NCBI GenBank assembly: GCA_020627535.1 | Contig: JAHDGU010000007.1 | Coordinates: 124,001-188,000, forward strand | Source: Saprospiraceae bacterium | GTDB lineage: Bacteria; Bacteroidota; Bacteroidia; Chitinophagales; Saprospiraceae | Length of the DNA: 64,000 bases | Reading direction: 5' to 3' | Shown: in pieces, positions 55,078 to 64,000 of the stretch | How the letters are laid out: every line of letters begins with the position of its first letter | Numbering within the stretch: the first letter of the stretch is position 1 | The notes under the pieces: model-generated | Databases searched by the model: none | The model's input: only the letters and a program-made list of their open reading frames with translations | Told to the model about the DNA's origin: nothing | Translations under genes and position numbers: made by a program

Positions 55078-57525
55078 GTGAACTACAGCATCCGTGAACT
55101 GAGTCAGATATGGCAAGTGCCACATAGATCCGGCGAGCAGGATGCTAAGCTTGTCGTCAATCATATTTGCTATGATACGCGGATGGTACTGCGTGCCAGA
55201 GACAGTTTATTTATCGCCCTTTCGGGCAAAAGAGCCGATGGCCATGACTACCTGCAGGAAGCATATGACATAGGGATCAGAGTATTCTTGATCGACGACA
55301 GCTCGCGAGTCACGACGATGGAAGACTGGGCAGAAGAGGTGGTCATCTTTCTGGTCAAGGAGACTCTAGCTGCCTTACAAAAACTTGCACAGCATCAACG
55401 CGCTCGACATGGTCTGACTGTGGTGGGTATCACGGGAAGCAATGGCAAGACAATTGTCAAGGAGTGGCTAGGATCGCTACTCACCAGCAAGTATCAAGTA
55501 TGCAAGAGTCCTCAGAGCTTCAATAGTCAGCTAGGCGTAGCGCTATCTGTACTTCAGATCAGTGAAGCTGATGACATTGGCCTCCTTGAAGCCGGAATAT
55601 CCCAGCCTGGAGAAATGGCCAAGCTACAGCAGATGATACAACCACAACTGGGTATCCTGACCAATATCGGGGACGCTCATGACGCAGGCTTCGAATCTAG
55701 GAGGCAAAAGCTCCAAGAGAAGCTGATGCTTTTTGGTCCAGAGACCAAGGTCATCTACTGTAGAGACCATGAGATCATACATCAAGAGATCTCTATAGGG
55801 CTTCGACCAAATGTCTCTTGGAGTCTCATAGATCAAGAAGCAGACTACAGATTTTCAGTAAGAGGAAAAGATCTCAATCTCTCACTCAAGGACCAGAGCT
55901 ATCGATTTGAGCTCAGCGCGGGGGATCAAATGACTCTTGAAAATGCTTGTCATGCCATCGTCACCGCGATTGAGTTGGGTCTCGAGCCAGCCGACCTACA
56001 AGATTCTACAAGATTGTTGCGACCCTTGCGATGGCGCACCAGCATACACCAAGGACCAAGGGGCAATGTGCTCATTAATGATAGCTACAACCACGACATC
56101 ACAGGCCTAGAACAAGCCCTATCTGTGCTCAAAGCGCATGGATCACACAGAAACAAGGTAGCGATCATCGCTGCTCCAAGCCAAAGCCATGATGCGAAAC
56201 ATGATGTACTGATAGAACTGCTGGAATCAGCAGCCCTTGATGAATTGATCATTGTATCTCCTGATCCAGATCTGATCAACAGATTGAGCGCATCATCGGT
56301 CAGATTCGTCGCTCTGTCAGATATAGAGCCTACTCGGAAGTACATACTCCAAGCAGCTTGGAGTCATACTGCCATTCTCTTTAAGGGTCCTCGGGCCCTT
56401 GGACTAGAAAGACTGGCCACTGCCCTTGAGAATCAGTCACATCGCACTAGGCTCCACATCGATCTCGCAGCAGTCACGCACAATCTCAGACTGATCACGC
56501 ACAATCTGCCAGCAAGTACCAAGATACTCTGTATGGTAAAGGCCGCATCATACGGTACAGGGGACGAACTTGTGCGACATCTCGCCACACTAGGCGTAGA
56601 TATGCTCGGAGTCGCATTTATTGATGAGGCAGTGAACATCAGGCAAGCGGGTATCGATCTGCCAATTTTGGTCATGCACAGTGATGTGACTCAGCTGGCA
56701 CTTGCTATGAAGTATCAACTCGAACTTCAGATCAATGGCATCTCACAGCTCCAAGACTGCTGCGACCATCCTCTTGCAGATGGTCTCCGGATACAGATCA
56801 ACATCAATACAGGCATGAATCGACTTGGGTTAAATCCCAATCAAATCGACGAAGCCCTGGAGATCATCAGCAAAAGTCGCTGCGAACTGAAGGGCGTGAT
56901 GAGTCATCTGGCGACAGCAGATAGCGACGCCCATGAGACTCAGACTCTCGAGCAGCTTGCGCTCTTCTCCGAGCTCAAAGATCATTTTGCCGAAAGGCAG
57001 CAAGAACAGATCGACTATCATGTGCTCAATAGTCATGGCACCCTGAAGTATCCTCGACATGCGCATGATATGGTCCGAATCGGCATCGCCATGTATGGTG
57101 TAGGCATCCCAGAGACCCATGAGTGGAGAGCAGCCCATGAACTCAGAGCTCAAGTGGTGGATATCAGATCTGTCCCAGCAGGTCAGGGTATCGGCTACGG
57201 GCATAGCTATGTTGCCAGTCAGAATATCAAGGTAGCGACTATCTCATGTGGCTATGCAGACGGGTTGCCTCGTATACTATCTGGTCGAGCTTTCTCGTTT
57301 GTGCATCCAAGCGGGAAGCTGCCACTCATCGGGAAGATTTGCATGGACTTTTGCATGGTAGATGCCACTGCGATTCCAGAGCTCTCACTGGGGGATGAAG
57401 TTGTTATTTTTGGCCCTTCAAATCCCTTGAGCGATCTATGTCTCAAAGCAGAGACAATTCCATATGAAATACTGGCACAGATTCCACAGCGTGTACAAAG
57501 GATATATCATTATGACAGCAAATAA
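55078..57525 (+). CDS. Bifunctional MurF ligase - alanine racemase fusion
   Basis: 815 aa, GTG start. Residues 1-~445 are MurF (UDP-MurNAc-tripeptide:D-Ala-D-Ala ligase): VVGITGSNGKTIVKEW (~114-129, ATP loop), NDSYNHDITGLEQAL (~337), FKGPRALGLERL. Residues ~455-815 are PLP-dependent alanine racemase: CMVKAASYGTGDEL with Lys~487 as the PLP Schiff-base residue, NINTGMNRLGLN, YGHSYVASQ region with the catalytic Tyr, CGYADGLPRIL and KICMDFCMVDAT. The usual KANAYGHG around the lysine reads KAASYGTG, a conservative variation. Making D-Ala and adding it to the stem peptide in one polypeptide is characteristic of Bacteroidota. It overlaps the next gene by 14 nt. Confidence 0.95.
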   Translation: MNYSIRELSQIWQVPHRSGEQDAKLVVNHICYDTRMVLRARDSLFIALSGKRADGHDYLQEAYDIGIRVFLIDDSSRVTTMEDWAEEVVIFLVKETLAALQKLAQHQRARHGLTVVGITGSNGKTIVKEWLGSLLTSKYQVCKSPQSFNSQLGVALSVLQISEADDIGLLEAGISQPGEMAKLQQMIQPQLGILTNIGDAHDAGFESRRQKLQEKLMLFGPETKVIYCRDHEIIHQEISIGLRPNVSWSLIDQEADYRFSVRGKDLNLSLKDQSYRFELSAGDQMTLENACHAIVTAIELGLEPADLQDSTRLLRPLRWRTSIHQGPRGNVLINDSYNHDITGLEQALSVLKAHGSHRNKVAIIAAPSQSHDAKHDVLIELLESAALDELIIVSPDPDLINRLSASSVRFVALSDIEPTRKYILQAAWSHTAILFKGPRALGLERLATALENQSHRTRLHIDLAAVTHNLRLITHNLPASTKILCMVKAASYGTGDELVRHLATLGVDMLGVAFIDEAVNIRQAGIDLPILVMHSDVTQLALAMKYQLELQINGISQLQDCCDHPLADGLRIQININTGMNRLGLNPNQIDEALEIISKSRCELKGVMSHLATADSDAHETQTLEQLALFSELKDHFAERQQEQIDYHVLNSHGTLKYPRHAHDMVRIGIAMYGVGIPETHEWRAAHELRAQVVDIRSVPAGQGIGYGHSYVASQNIKVATISCGYADGLPRILSGRAFSFVHPSGKLPLIGKICMDFCMVDATAIPELSLGDEVVIFGPSNPLSDLCLKAETIPYEILAQIPQRVQRIYHYDSK

Positions 57526-59473
57526 ATCGACACTATTGACAGCTCTTCTGATGCTGTTCATCAGCTTAGGGCTTGGCGCTCAAGATGAGGACCCTGTCCT
57601 CTTCACTGTAGATGGCAATGATGTCCATGTCTCCGAGTTTCGCTACATCTACGAGAAAAATAATGCCGCAGATGCCGACTACAGTCGAGAGTCTCTCGAG
57701 GAGTACTACGGGCTATATCGCAATTTCAAACTCAAAGTAGCAAGAGCCAAAGAGCTTGAAATGGATGAGCGACAAGATCTACGCAAAGAACTTGCAGGAT
57801 ATCGTCGACAGCTGGCAGATCAGTATCTCGTAGACCGTAAGGTCATGGATGACTTAGTGCAGGAAGCATATCAGAGATCGCAAAAAGACCGTGAGGTCGC
57901 CCATATCCTCATCCGGCAACCGGCCAATCAACTTGACGAGGCGGGCAAGGAACTGGCGCTGCGCAGAGCAAAAGAAGTATATCAAAGACTGAAAAATGGT
58001 GAGACCTGGGATGCCATGGTAGAGCAGTATACAGAAGATGATAATAGCAAGGCTATGACTGGCTATCTGGGATGGTTCACGTCCATGATGCCCGCTGGCT
58101 TCTATGAGCTCGAGACGGCCATCTACGACACACCTATCGGCAGTGTCTCAGAACCTGTCTCATCCAATCTCGGATACCACATCGTCAAAGTACTCCAAGC
58201 GCGACCTGCTCGTGGAAGCGTAGAAGCAGCGCACATCCTGATCAAAAATCAAAAAGACAATAGGGCTGTCAAGCTATTGGCAGACAGTATCTATGCTCAG
58301 CTCCAGTCTGGAGCGGACTTCGGTTCTCTCGCCAAGCAGTATAGCGCAGATAAAAACTCTGCGCGCAATGGTGGTCGTATTGGCTTCGTACAGATCAATC
58401 AGTATGAGTCCAGCTTCGAAGATGCTGTGTTTGCTCTGGAAAATGATGGAGACTATTCTAAGCCCGTCAAGACAACAGCTGGATTTCACATCATACAGCG
58501 TCTGAGTCGACGAGACATCAGTGATTTTGCACGTGCTGAGCGCAGGTTCAAATCGCAGATGACTCGAGATCCTCGCGTACAGATTGCCAAGGCAGCTATG
58601 ATCGAAGACATCAAAGCCAACTCTGGCTACAAGGAGCACCTGCCAGTCATCAGTGCCTACAAAGTGAGTCTCAAAGATGACTTCCTCTCCTACGAGTGGA
58701 AAGCTCCGGACATGAAAAAAAAGAAGGTCCTAAGCTTCAATCGAGGATTCAAATACACGACTGAAGATCTCAGCAAGTATCTCAAATCCAACATCAGAGA
58801 TCGCATACGCCTCAGAGATCGCGTGACGCCTCAAGAAGCATTTGATGAGCTATGGAAAAAATTTAGCGATGAGATGGTCGCCAAGTATGAAGAGGCCAAT
58901 CTTGAGGAAAAGTATCCAGACTTCAAGAATCTCATGAGGGAATACTCAGAAGGAATCTTGCTCTTTGAAGTCACCAAAGAGAATGTCTGGGACAAAGCGA
59001 GTCAAGACACCGTAGGCTTGAAAAACTACTTCCGTCAAAATCGAGAGAAGTATCAGTGGGGACCACGAGCAAGATTACATCTTATCAGCGTCAATACAGC
59101 AGAAGCAAAGACTGCCAAGAAGATCAAGAAGCTTGTCAGCAAAAAAAGCCTGGAAGATGTAGTCAGCAAATACAACAAAGACTCAGAGCTGATCACCTAT
59201 CGCAAAAAGATCCTCGAGAAGGAGGATCTACCAGAAGGCTTGAGCTACGAACGAAATGCCGTCTCAGAACTATTGATGACGGAGGACAAAAAAGGGCACG
59301 AATTCTGGAAAGTCGATGCTCTGCTACCCTCTGCGCCAAAGTCACTCAATGATTCTCGTGGATTTGTCATCGCTGATTACCAGACCGTACTCGAAGAAGA
59401 GTGGATTGCAGAGCTCAAATCTCGATATGAGGTCGTCCGTGACGAAAAAGTCTTTGAGTCTCTGATCAAATGA
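57512..59473 (+). CDS. Periplasmic peptidyl-prolyl isomerase with two parvulin domains
   Basis: 653 aa from ATG 57512 (MTANKSTLLTALLMLF), which starts the signal peptide (ending GLGAQ); an earlier ATG at 57464 lies within murF-alr. Two PpiC/rotamase domains are clear: VAHILIRQPANQLDE to GYHIVKVLQ (~125-230) and AAHILIKNQKDNR to GFHIIQRLSR (~235-335). A long helical C-terminal chaperone region follows (~340-650). It acts in the periplasm on outer-membrane protein folding. It is first of three tandem foldase-type genes; the next starts 4 nt before its stop. Confidence 0.9.
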   Translation: MTANKSTLLTALLMLFISLGLGAQDEDPVLFTVDGNDVHVSEFRYIYEKNNAADADYSRESLEEYYGLYRNFKLKVARAKELEMDERQDLRKELAGYRRQLADQYLVDRKVMDDLVQEAYQRSQKDREVAHILIRQPANQLDEAGKELALRRAKEVYQRLKNGETWDAMVEQYTEDDNSKAMTGYLGWFTSMMPAGFYELETAIYDTPIGSVSEPVSSNLGYHIVKVLQARPARGSVEAAHILIKNQKDNRAVKLLADSIYAQLQSGADFGSLAKQYSADKNSARNGGRIGFVQINQYESSFEDAVFALENDGDYSKPVKTTAGFHIIQRLSRRDISDFARAERRFKSQMTRDPRVQIAKAAMIEDIKANSGYKEHLPVISAYKVSLKDDFLSYEWKAPDMKKKKVLSFNRGFKYTTEDLSKYLKSNIRDRIRLRDRVTPQEAFDELWKKFSDEMVAKYEEANLEEKYPDFKNLMREYSEGILLFEVTKENVWDKASQDTVGLKNYFRQNREKYQWGPRARLHLISVNTAEAKTAKKIKKLVSKKSLEDVVSKYNKDSELITYRKKILEKEDLPEGLSYERNAVSELLMTEDKKGHEFWKVDALLPSAPKSLNDSRGFVIADYQTVLEEEWIAELKSRYEVVRDEKVFESLIK

Positions 59474-60303
59474 CCAGACTCCTCCTCATAGGCTTTGCTG
59501 TCACACTACTCCTATCGTCTTGTGAGCTTTTTCAAAGGGAACAAAAAGATCAAGGAGACAGCATCTTGTGCGAGGTCTATGATCAGGCACTGATGTATAG
59601 CGAGGTCAGTCCTCTCATCCCGCCAGGTAGTAGCAAAAATGATAGCATCCTATTCGTTAAGTCTTATGTAGATAGATGGATCAAAGATGCTTTGCTTTTG
59701 AGGCAGGCTGAGCTCAGTGTATCCTCGGATCTTGACATCGAGGAGATGGTTGATGACTATAGAGCGAGCCTCTTGCTTGTCAATTTTGAGCGACAGCTCT
59801 TCTCAGATGCTCTTGAAGGAGATATATCGGAGCAGGAGACACTGGACTACTATAATAGCCACCTTGATGACTTCAAGCTAGGACAGAGTATTGCCAAGCT
59901 GTGCTTATACAAACCGGCCAAGAAGGATAGCAAATCCAAGAGGCTCTGGGAAAGAGCTGGTGATGAAGGATATGATCTTTTGGCGGAAGCCTGTAAAGAA
60001 GAAGATGCATACTGCTTCCTAGACTCTACGATCTGGCTGCCATATGATGAGATCAATTCACTGCTACCAGAAGAAGAGGAATCCGACGACTGGCTGCGAG
60101 ACGGCGAGATCAATCGGAGAGATGTCCACCTCCATATCTTTGCACTCCACAGGCAGACGGAACTGGCACCACTAGACTATGTTGTAGAAGAAGTGCGACG
60201 GAGTCTGCTTCACGAAAAACGCTCGCAGCTCATCCAGCAGAAGCGCAATGAATTGTACGAAAAAGAGTTAGATAAGACGAATGTCAAAAACTATGTTCAA
60301 TAA
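59470..60303 (+). CDS. Lipoprotein, SurA/PPIase-related chaperone without catalytic domain
   Basis: 277 aa. A lipoprotein signal (LLIGFAVTLLLSSC, lipobox Cys at ~18) is followed by SurA-N-like helices (VDRWIKDALLLRQAELSVSS, LLLVNFERQL). No parvulin HILI or GFHI motifs are visible, so it is likely a chaperone-only member of the family. It overlaps the neighbouring genes at both ends (4 nt and 23 nt), and the C-terminal QIQQKRNELYEKEL-type helix is amphipathic. Role in outer-membrane protein biogenesis is inferred from context. Confidence 0.7.
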   Translation: MTRLLLIGFAVTLLLSSCELFQREQKDQGDSILCEVYDQALMYSEVSPLIPPGSSKNDSILFVKSYVDRWIKDALLLRQAELSVSSDLDIEEMVDDYRASLLLVNFERQLFSDALEGDISEQETLDYYNSHLDDFKLGQSIAKLCLYKPAKKDSKSKRLWERAGDEGYDLLAEACKEEDAYCFLDSTIWLPYDEINSLLPEEEESDDWLRDGEINRRDVHLHIFALHRQTELAPLDYVVEEVRRSLLHEKRSQLIQQKRNELYEKELDKTNVKNYVQ

Positions 60304-61660
60304 GATACTGCTCAGCTTCATGATCCTGTGCTTTGCACTGTCAACATCGCTAGAGGCCCAGCGTCGCATCGTGGATAAGATCGTAGGCCAAGTAGGGAAT
60401 CAGATCGTGCTGCTCTCAGAGCTCGAGTCTCAGTACCAGTATGAGCAGAGCAAATCCGCAAGCGCAGGGCAAGAAGTGCGCTGTGCTATCCTGGAAGGCC
60501 TGCTTGTAGAAAAACTTCTCCTTGTGCATGCGGAGCTTGATAGTGTCGTCGTCACAGATGATCAGGTTGAGGCCCAGCTTGATGCCAGGATGAATCAGAT
60601 CCTCATGATGATGAACAATGACGAGGACAGATTGCAGCAATTCTATGGTCAGAGTCGCGCCCAACTCAAGAATCGGGTTCGTCAAGACATGAAGGAGCGA
60701 CTCATGATACAAACCAAACAATCTGATGTCGTCCAAAACGTGGATATCACTCCCAATGAGGTGATTGAAATGTTCAATGCCATTCCAGTTGACAGTCTTC
60801 CCTTATTTGACAGTGAAGTAGAGATTGCTGAAATCATCATTAGCCCTACGAGCAATGAAGAAGAAAAGGCCAAGGCAAAAGCAAAACTGCAGGGACTCAA
60901 AGAGAGAATCGAAGCTGGAGAAGACTTTGCTGAGGTTGCTCGTATCTACTCAGATGACGTCGGAAGTGCTCGGCAAGGAGGAGATCTCGGCATGGTCGGT
61001 AGAGGTATCCTTGTACCAGAGTTTGAGGCAGCATCATTTGCACTCGAGCCCATGGAGATCTCTCCCATCGTCGAAAGCATGTTTGGCTTTCACCTCATCC
61101 AGCTCATCGAGCGCCGTGGTAATAACTATAGGGCGCGTCATATTCTCATCAAACCAGAGATCACATCAGCAGATCTAGAGCTCGCCAAAAGTAAACTGCT
61201 GGAAGCGAGACAACAGATCATGATAGACTCACTAAGCTTCGCAGAGGCTACAAAGAAGTATGGTGACTCGGAAGCAGAAAGTTATAACAATGGTGGCCGC
61301 GTGAGAAACCCGCGTACAGGCAATACATTCTTCCAAGTAGATGAATTTCAAGAACCGGATATCTACTTCGCTATCGACTCCATGGAAGTTGGTCAGATAT
61401 CCGCTCCCATTGAGTTCCGTCAGATGACAGGTGAGAGATTTTATCGCATCATTCAGCTACAAAGCAAAACAGACCCGCATAGAGCAAGTCTCAAGCAGGA
61501 CTACTCCAAGATACTCGAGATCGCAAAATCTCAAAAGAACAATGAGGCGCTAGCAGAGTGGATCAAGGAGAAAATTGATGTGACGTACATCAAGATGGAT
61601 CCAGAGTTTTATGGCTGTCCCAATTTTGCCAACTGGAACCTCGAAGAGATCAGACCTTAG
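60281..61660 (+). CDS. surA: SurA-like periplasmic chaperone/peptidyl-prolyl isomerase
   Basis: 459 aa. The start is 60281 or the in-frame ATG at 60293 (MFNKILLSFMILCFALSTSL); either gives a signal peptide ending LEAQ. N-terminal SurA domain (KIVGQVGNQIVLLSELESQY...EQLDARMNQILMM region, ~25-170) and two parvulin domains (IAEIIISPTSNEE to GFHLIQLIER, ~180-285; RARHILIKPEITS to RFYRIIQLQS, ~287-395). The gene order matches the three-gene SurA clusters of Bacteroidota. It delivers unfolded barrel proteins, plausibly including SprA, to the outer membrane. Confidence 0.9.
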   Translation: MSKTMFNKILLSFMILCFALSTSLEAQRRIVDKIVGQVGNQIVLLSELESQYQYEQSKSASAGQEVRCAILEGLLVEKLLLVHAELDSVVVTDDQVEAQLDARMNQILMMMNNDEDRLQQFYGQSRAQLKNRVRQDMKERLMIQTKQSDVVQNVDITPNEVIEMFNAIPVDSLPLFDSEVEIAEIIISPTSNEEEKAKAKAKLQGLKERIEAGEDFAEVARIYSDDVGSARQGGDLGMVGRGILVPEFEAASFALEPMEISPIVESMFGFHLIQLIERRGNNYRARHILIKPEITSADLELAKSKLLEARQQIMIDSLSFAEATKKYGDSEAESYNNGGRVRNPRTGNTFFQVDEFQEPDIYFAIDSMEVGQISAPIEFRQMTGERFYRIIQLQSKTDPHRASLKQDYSKILEIAKSQKNNEALAEWIKEKIDVTYIKMDPEFYGCPNFANWNLEEIRP

Positions 61661-61750
61661 CACGTATCTCTGTTGATGGATGAAGGTCTGTCGTCTTTCG
61701 TATCTGAATCTGAATGTAAAAGGAAAGGCTAGTGGCTAGTGGCTAGTGGA

Positions 61751-61787
61751 AAAAAAGGAGGTCGATCATCCCTGAACGATCGACCTC
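61751..61787 (-). terminator. Hairpin with T-tract on the - strand
   Basis: Perfect 10-bp stem GAGGTCGATC (61758-61767) / GATCGACCTC (61778-61787), 10-nt loop. On the - strand it is followed by seven or so T (complement of the A-run 61750-61756). On the + strand there is no T-tract, although the neighbouring genes are + strand. It may still act on surA transcripts as an imperfect bidirectional terminator. Just upstream, 'ggctagt' occurs three times in tandem (61728-61748). Confidence 0.5.
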
Positions 61788-61851
61788 ACGCCCAAACTTA
61801 ATTCGCCTACATCTATAGAGGCACAAACCGTGCCAAGTCTGCAGACTTGCT

Positions 61852-61903
61852 TGTCAGAAAATTTGACAAAATGTCATCTTTCCCCTGATGGCACGGGCTT
61901 TGA
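61852..61903 (+). promoter_or_regulatory. htpG control region: palindrome plus -24/-12-like element
   Basis: TGTCA (61852-61856), then the 13-bp palindrome TGACA-AAA-TGTCA (61864-61876), followed 12 bp later by TGGCACG-GGCT-TTGA (61889-61903). The last agrees with the sigma-54 form TGGCACG-N4-TTGC except for the final base. It would start transcription near 61914, 20 nt before the htpG ATG. Fits a regulated stress promoter; no TAnnTTTG box was seen in the gap. Confidence 0.5.
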
Positions 61904-61933
61904 CCCTCCTGCAGAAAAAAACACCACCAAGTC

Positions 61934-63784
61934 ATGAGAGAAGGTAAAATATCTGTCCAGACGGAAAATATATTCCCGATTATCAAGAAATTTCTCTACT
62001 CGGATCAAGAGATCTTCTTGAGAGAATTGGTCTCCAATGCAGTAGACGCTAGTCAAAAAATCAAGACACTCAGTAGCAAAGGAGAATATCAAGGAGAACT
62101 TGGCACTCTTCAAGTGAGGGTGGAGCTTGACGAAGATGCAAAGACGATCTCGATCATTGACAATGGCATAGGTCTCACCGGTGAAGAAGCTGAGAAATAT
62201 CTCAATCAGGTGGCATTTTCTAGTGCACAGGAATTTATCGAGAAGTATCAGTCCGAGAACAGTATCATTGGACACTTTGGCCTTGGTTTCTACAGCGCAT
62301 TTATGGTAGCCGACAAAGTGGAAGTGCTCTCCAAAAGCTACCAAGATGGCGGAGCTATCAAGTGGACTTGTGATGGCAATCCAGAATACACGATCGAAGA
62401 CATTGACAAGGAAGAAAGAGGTACAGAGGTCAAACTACACATCAGTGACGATGCCAAAGAATACCTCAGCCAGTCCAAAATCACCGAGCTGCTCGACAAG
62501 TATTGCAAGTTCCTTCCTGTAGAGATCATCTTTGGTACAGAAGAGGTAGATGTAGAGGGCGAAGAGGACAAGAAAGAGACAGTAGATCGTATCATCAACA
62601 ATCCTCATCCCCTATGGAAGAAGTCACCTTCTGATCTCACAGATGATGACTATAAGGCATTTTATCGAGAACTCTATCCTTATAGTCCTGCGCCGCTCTT
62701 TTGGATACATCTCAATATTGACTACCCTTTCAATTTGACAGGAGTGCTTTACTTTCCTAAGCTCTCCAACAACATCGAGCTCCAGCGGAATAAGATCCAC
62801 CTCTACAGCAATCAAGTCTTTGTCACCGATGAAGTCAAGGATATCGTGCCAGAATTTTTGACACTTCTGCATGGTGTCATCGACAGTCCGGATATTCCGC
62901 TCAATGTCTCGAGATCTTATCTGCAGGCAGATAGCAATGTAAAAAAGATCAGTAGCTACATCACCAAGAAGGTCAGCGAAAAGCTCAAAAGCCTCTTCAA
63001 AGATGATCGAGAAGCATACCAAGAGAAATGGTCAGAGATCGGTACACTCGTCAAGTATGGGATGATCACAGAAGAGAAATTCTATGACAAGGCCAAGGAT
63101 TTTTTACTCCTCAAGAATACCGAGGACAAGTACTTCACTATGGAAGAGTACAGAGAAGAAATCCAGGAGCTACAGACGAATAAGCATGACAAGAAAGTCG
63201 TCATCTACACACAAGATGCTCAAGACCATCACTCATACATCACGGCAGCAAAAGAAAAATCCTATGATGTAGTGGTCAGTGATAGTCCTCTGGACAATCA
63301 TCTCTATCAGCAACTAGAGCATAAGGAGAGTGACTTCGTCTTTGTGCGTGTCGATAGTAGTACGACAGACAAGCTCATCGAAAAAGATGAAGAAGTCGAG
63401 AGTGTCTTGAGTGAAAAAGAACAAGGCAAAGTCAAGACCATCTTTGAATCAGGTCTAGAATCATGGAAAGATAAGATCCAGCTCCAAGCGCTCTCGCCCA
63501 ATGATCACCCCGTAGTCATCACCAAGCCAGAGTTCATGAGACGCATGCAAGAGATGCAAGCTATGCAAGGCAATGATCTCGGAGGCATGAATATGGAGTT
63601 TTTTGATATTGTCATCAATACCAATCATCCCCTCATCGCTCAGAAACTCACCAAGATGCGTGGTGATGATAAGAAAAAAGACTTTGCTCGATATCTTTTT
63701 GACTTGGCCAGGCTCAATCAGAAGATGCTCAAGGGTAATGACCTCAGTGATTTCATTGAGCGCAGTCTCAAGTTTGTAGAATAG
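61934..63784 (+). CDS. htpG: Hsp90-family chaperone HtpG
   Basis: 616 aa. The N-terminal GHKL ATPase has the motifs ELVSNAVDASQKI, IDNGIGLTGEEAEKYLNQVA, HFGLGFYSAFMVADKV and RGTEVKLHI. The middle domain has the signatures YPFNLTGVLYFPKL, KIHLYSNQVFVTDEVKDIVP and SPDIPLNVSRSYLQADSNVKK, and a dimerisation domain follows, all in the normal order. ATP-driven cytosolic chaperone for stress-damaged proteins. The start is supported by the family N-terminus (MREGKISVQTENIFPIIKKF). Preceded by a distinctive promoter region and followed 5 bp later by a convergent gene. Confidence 0.97.
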   Translation: MREGKISVQTENIFPIIKKFLYSDQEIFLRELVSNAVDASQKIKTLSSKGEYQGELGTLQVRVELDEDAKTISIIDNGIGLTGEEAEKYLNQVAFSSAQEFIEKYQSENSIIGHFGLGFYSAFMVADKVEVLSKSYQDGGAIKWTCDGNPEYTIEDIDKEERGTEVKLHISDDAKEYLSQSKITELLDKYCKFLPVEIIFGTEEVDVEGEEDKKETVDRIINNPHPLWKKSPSDLTDDDYKAFYRELYPYSPAPLFWIHLNIDYPFNLTGVLYFPKLSNNIELQRNKIHLYSNQVFVTDEVKDIVPEFLTLLHGVIDSPDIPLNVSRSYLQADSNVKKISSYITKKVSEKLKSLFKDDREAYQEKWSEIGTLVKYGMITEEKFYDKAKDFLLLKNTEDKYFTMEEYREEIQELQTNKHDKKVVIYTQDAQDHHSYITAAKEKSYDVVVSDSPLDNHLYQQLEHKESDFVFVRVDSSTTDKLIEKDEEVESVLSEKEQGKVKTIFESGLESWKDKIQLQALSPNDHPVVITKPEFMRRMQEMQAMQGNDLGGMNMEFFDIVINTNHPLIAQKLTKMRGDDKKKDFARYLFDLARLNQKMLKGNDLSDFIERSLKFVE

Positions 63785-63789
63785 CTCTG

Positions 63790-64000
63790 CTAGTTGGCGT
63801 TGACAAATCGAATGTTCTGCACGATCAGCTCTAGCTGCTGCATAAAATCTCGTTTGTCTTCTCCCGGAGCAAGCACAAAGGCGTCGATGAAGAGGAGTTC
63901 GTTTTTCGCTTGATTGAGGATCAACCAAGAGAAAAATGGGCCTCCCATAAAGTCTGCCGTCATCTCCCACACACCACGGATCTCTATGGCATAGTTGCCG
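63790..64000 (-). CDS. DUF4837-like protein, C-terminus only (N-terminal part beyond window)
   Basis: The last ~70 residues, read from the right edge in the - strand: YAIEIRGVWEMTADFMGGPF, then FSWLILNQAKNELLFIDAFV, LAPGEDKRDFMQQLELIVQN, ending IRFVNAN. The RGxWE, MGGPF, VxAPxxDKRxxMxxLE pattern matches, from memory, the C-terminal part of the Bacteroidota DUF4837 lipoproteins, of unknown function. A competing ORF (63461-63970) in another frame overlaps htpG and is a shadow. Confidence 0.65.
   Translation of the reverse strand, partial: GNYAIEIRGVWEMTADFMGGPFFSWLILNQAKNELLFIDAFVLAPGEDKRDFMQQLELIVQNIRFVNAN

Noticed and set aside
63461-63970. 169-codon reverse ORF across the htpG end and right edge
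   Set aside because: Overlaps htpG and competes with the frame that carries the DUF4837-like pattern.
1-64000. CRISPR array, tRNA or rRNA genes
   Set aside because: No regularly spaced repeats with unique spacers, and no tRNA or rRNA-like sequence was noticed on either strand.

Overview
The window is chromosomal DNA of a Bacteroidota bacterium, most likely of the Saprospiraceae type. The pointers are a full-length type IX secretion (T9SS) translocon SprA, several secreted proteins with T9SS C-terminal sorting domains, a murF-alr gene fusion, a tandem set of parvulin/SurA genes, a DUF4837-like protein, and promoters that fit the Bacteroidota -33 TTG / -7 TAnnTTTG pattern.

Layout. 1-10 kb: a hipBA toxin-antitoxin operon (hipA cut by the left edge), then mfd with two PH-domain membrane protein genes on the + strand, a secreted S74-chaperone (tail-fibre-like) protein and a RelE/ParE-type toxin-antitoxin pair on the - strand. 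10-42.8 kb: an accessory island, almost all on the - strand, bracketed by a 317-bp direct repeat (9989-10305 and 42511-42827, one mismatch) made from the 3' end and terminator of a T9SS cargo gene. 42.8-64 kb: the intact cargo gene, a small frameshifted gene coupled to sprA, sprA, ruvA, then + strand purD, murF-alr, three periplasmic foldase-type genes and htpG, with a truncated DUF4837-like gene at the right edge.

The island centres on a giant SpvB/TcB-Rhs toxin gene (28364-38326, about 3320 aa) and a T9SS cargo gene just upstream. The rhs gene reads through its conserved RFLSVDPLAD core motif into a toxin tip (tip A, zinc-ribbon/HNH-like) followed by an overlapping candidate immunity gene. 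Exactly at the SVDP codons lies the edge of a 7618-bp mobile element. It encodes an ORF6N protein, two adjacent tyrosine recombinases (one with all catalytic residues, one degenerate), an AAA+ ATPase, a CHC2/Toprim primase, an XRE regulator, the immunity gene and the tip itself. The element is present twice in direct tandem (13891-21508 and 21509-29126). On its far side, again at SVDP, lies a different, in-frame but orphaned Rhs tip (tip B) with its own candidate membrane immunity gene.

My reading is that this element integrates by Xer-like recombination into the codons for the Rhs core/tip boundary. It would replace the expressed toxin tip with the one it carries, supply matching immunity, and leave the old tip and immunity downstream. 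The three junctions have the composition expected for attL, regenerated attP and attR, all sharing GATCAA. Excision would restore a core-tip B fusion without shifting frame. Integration and excision are inferred from sequence, not demonstrated.
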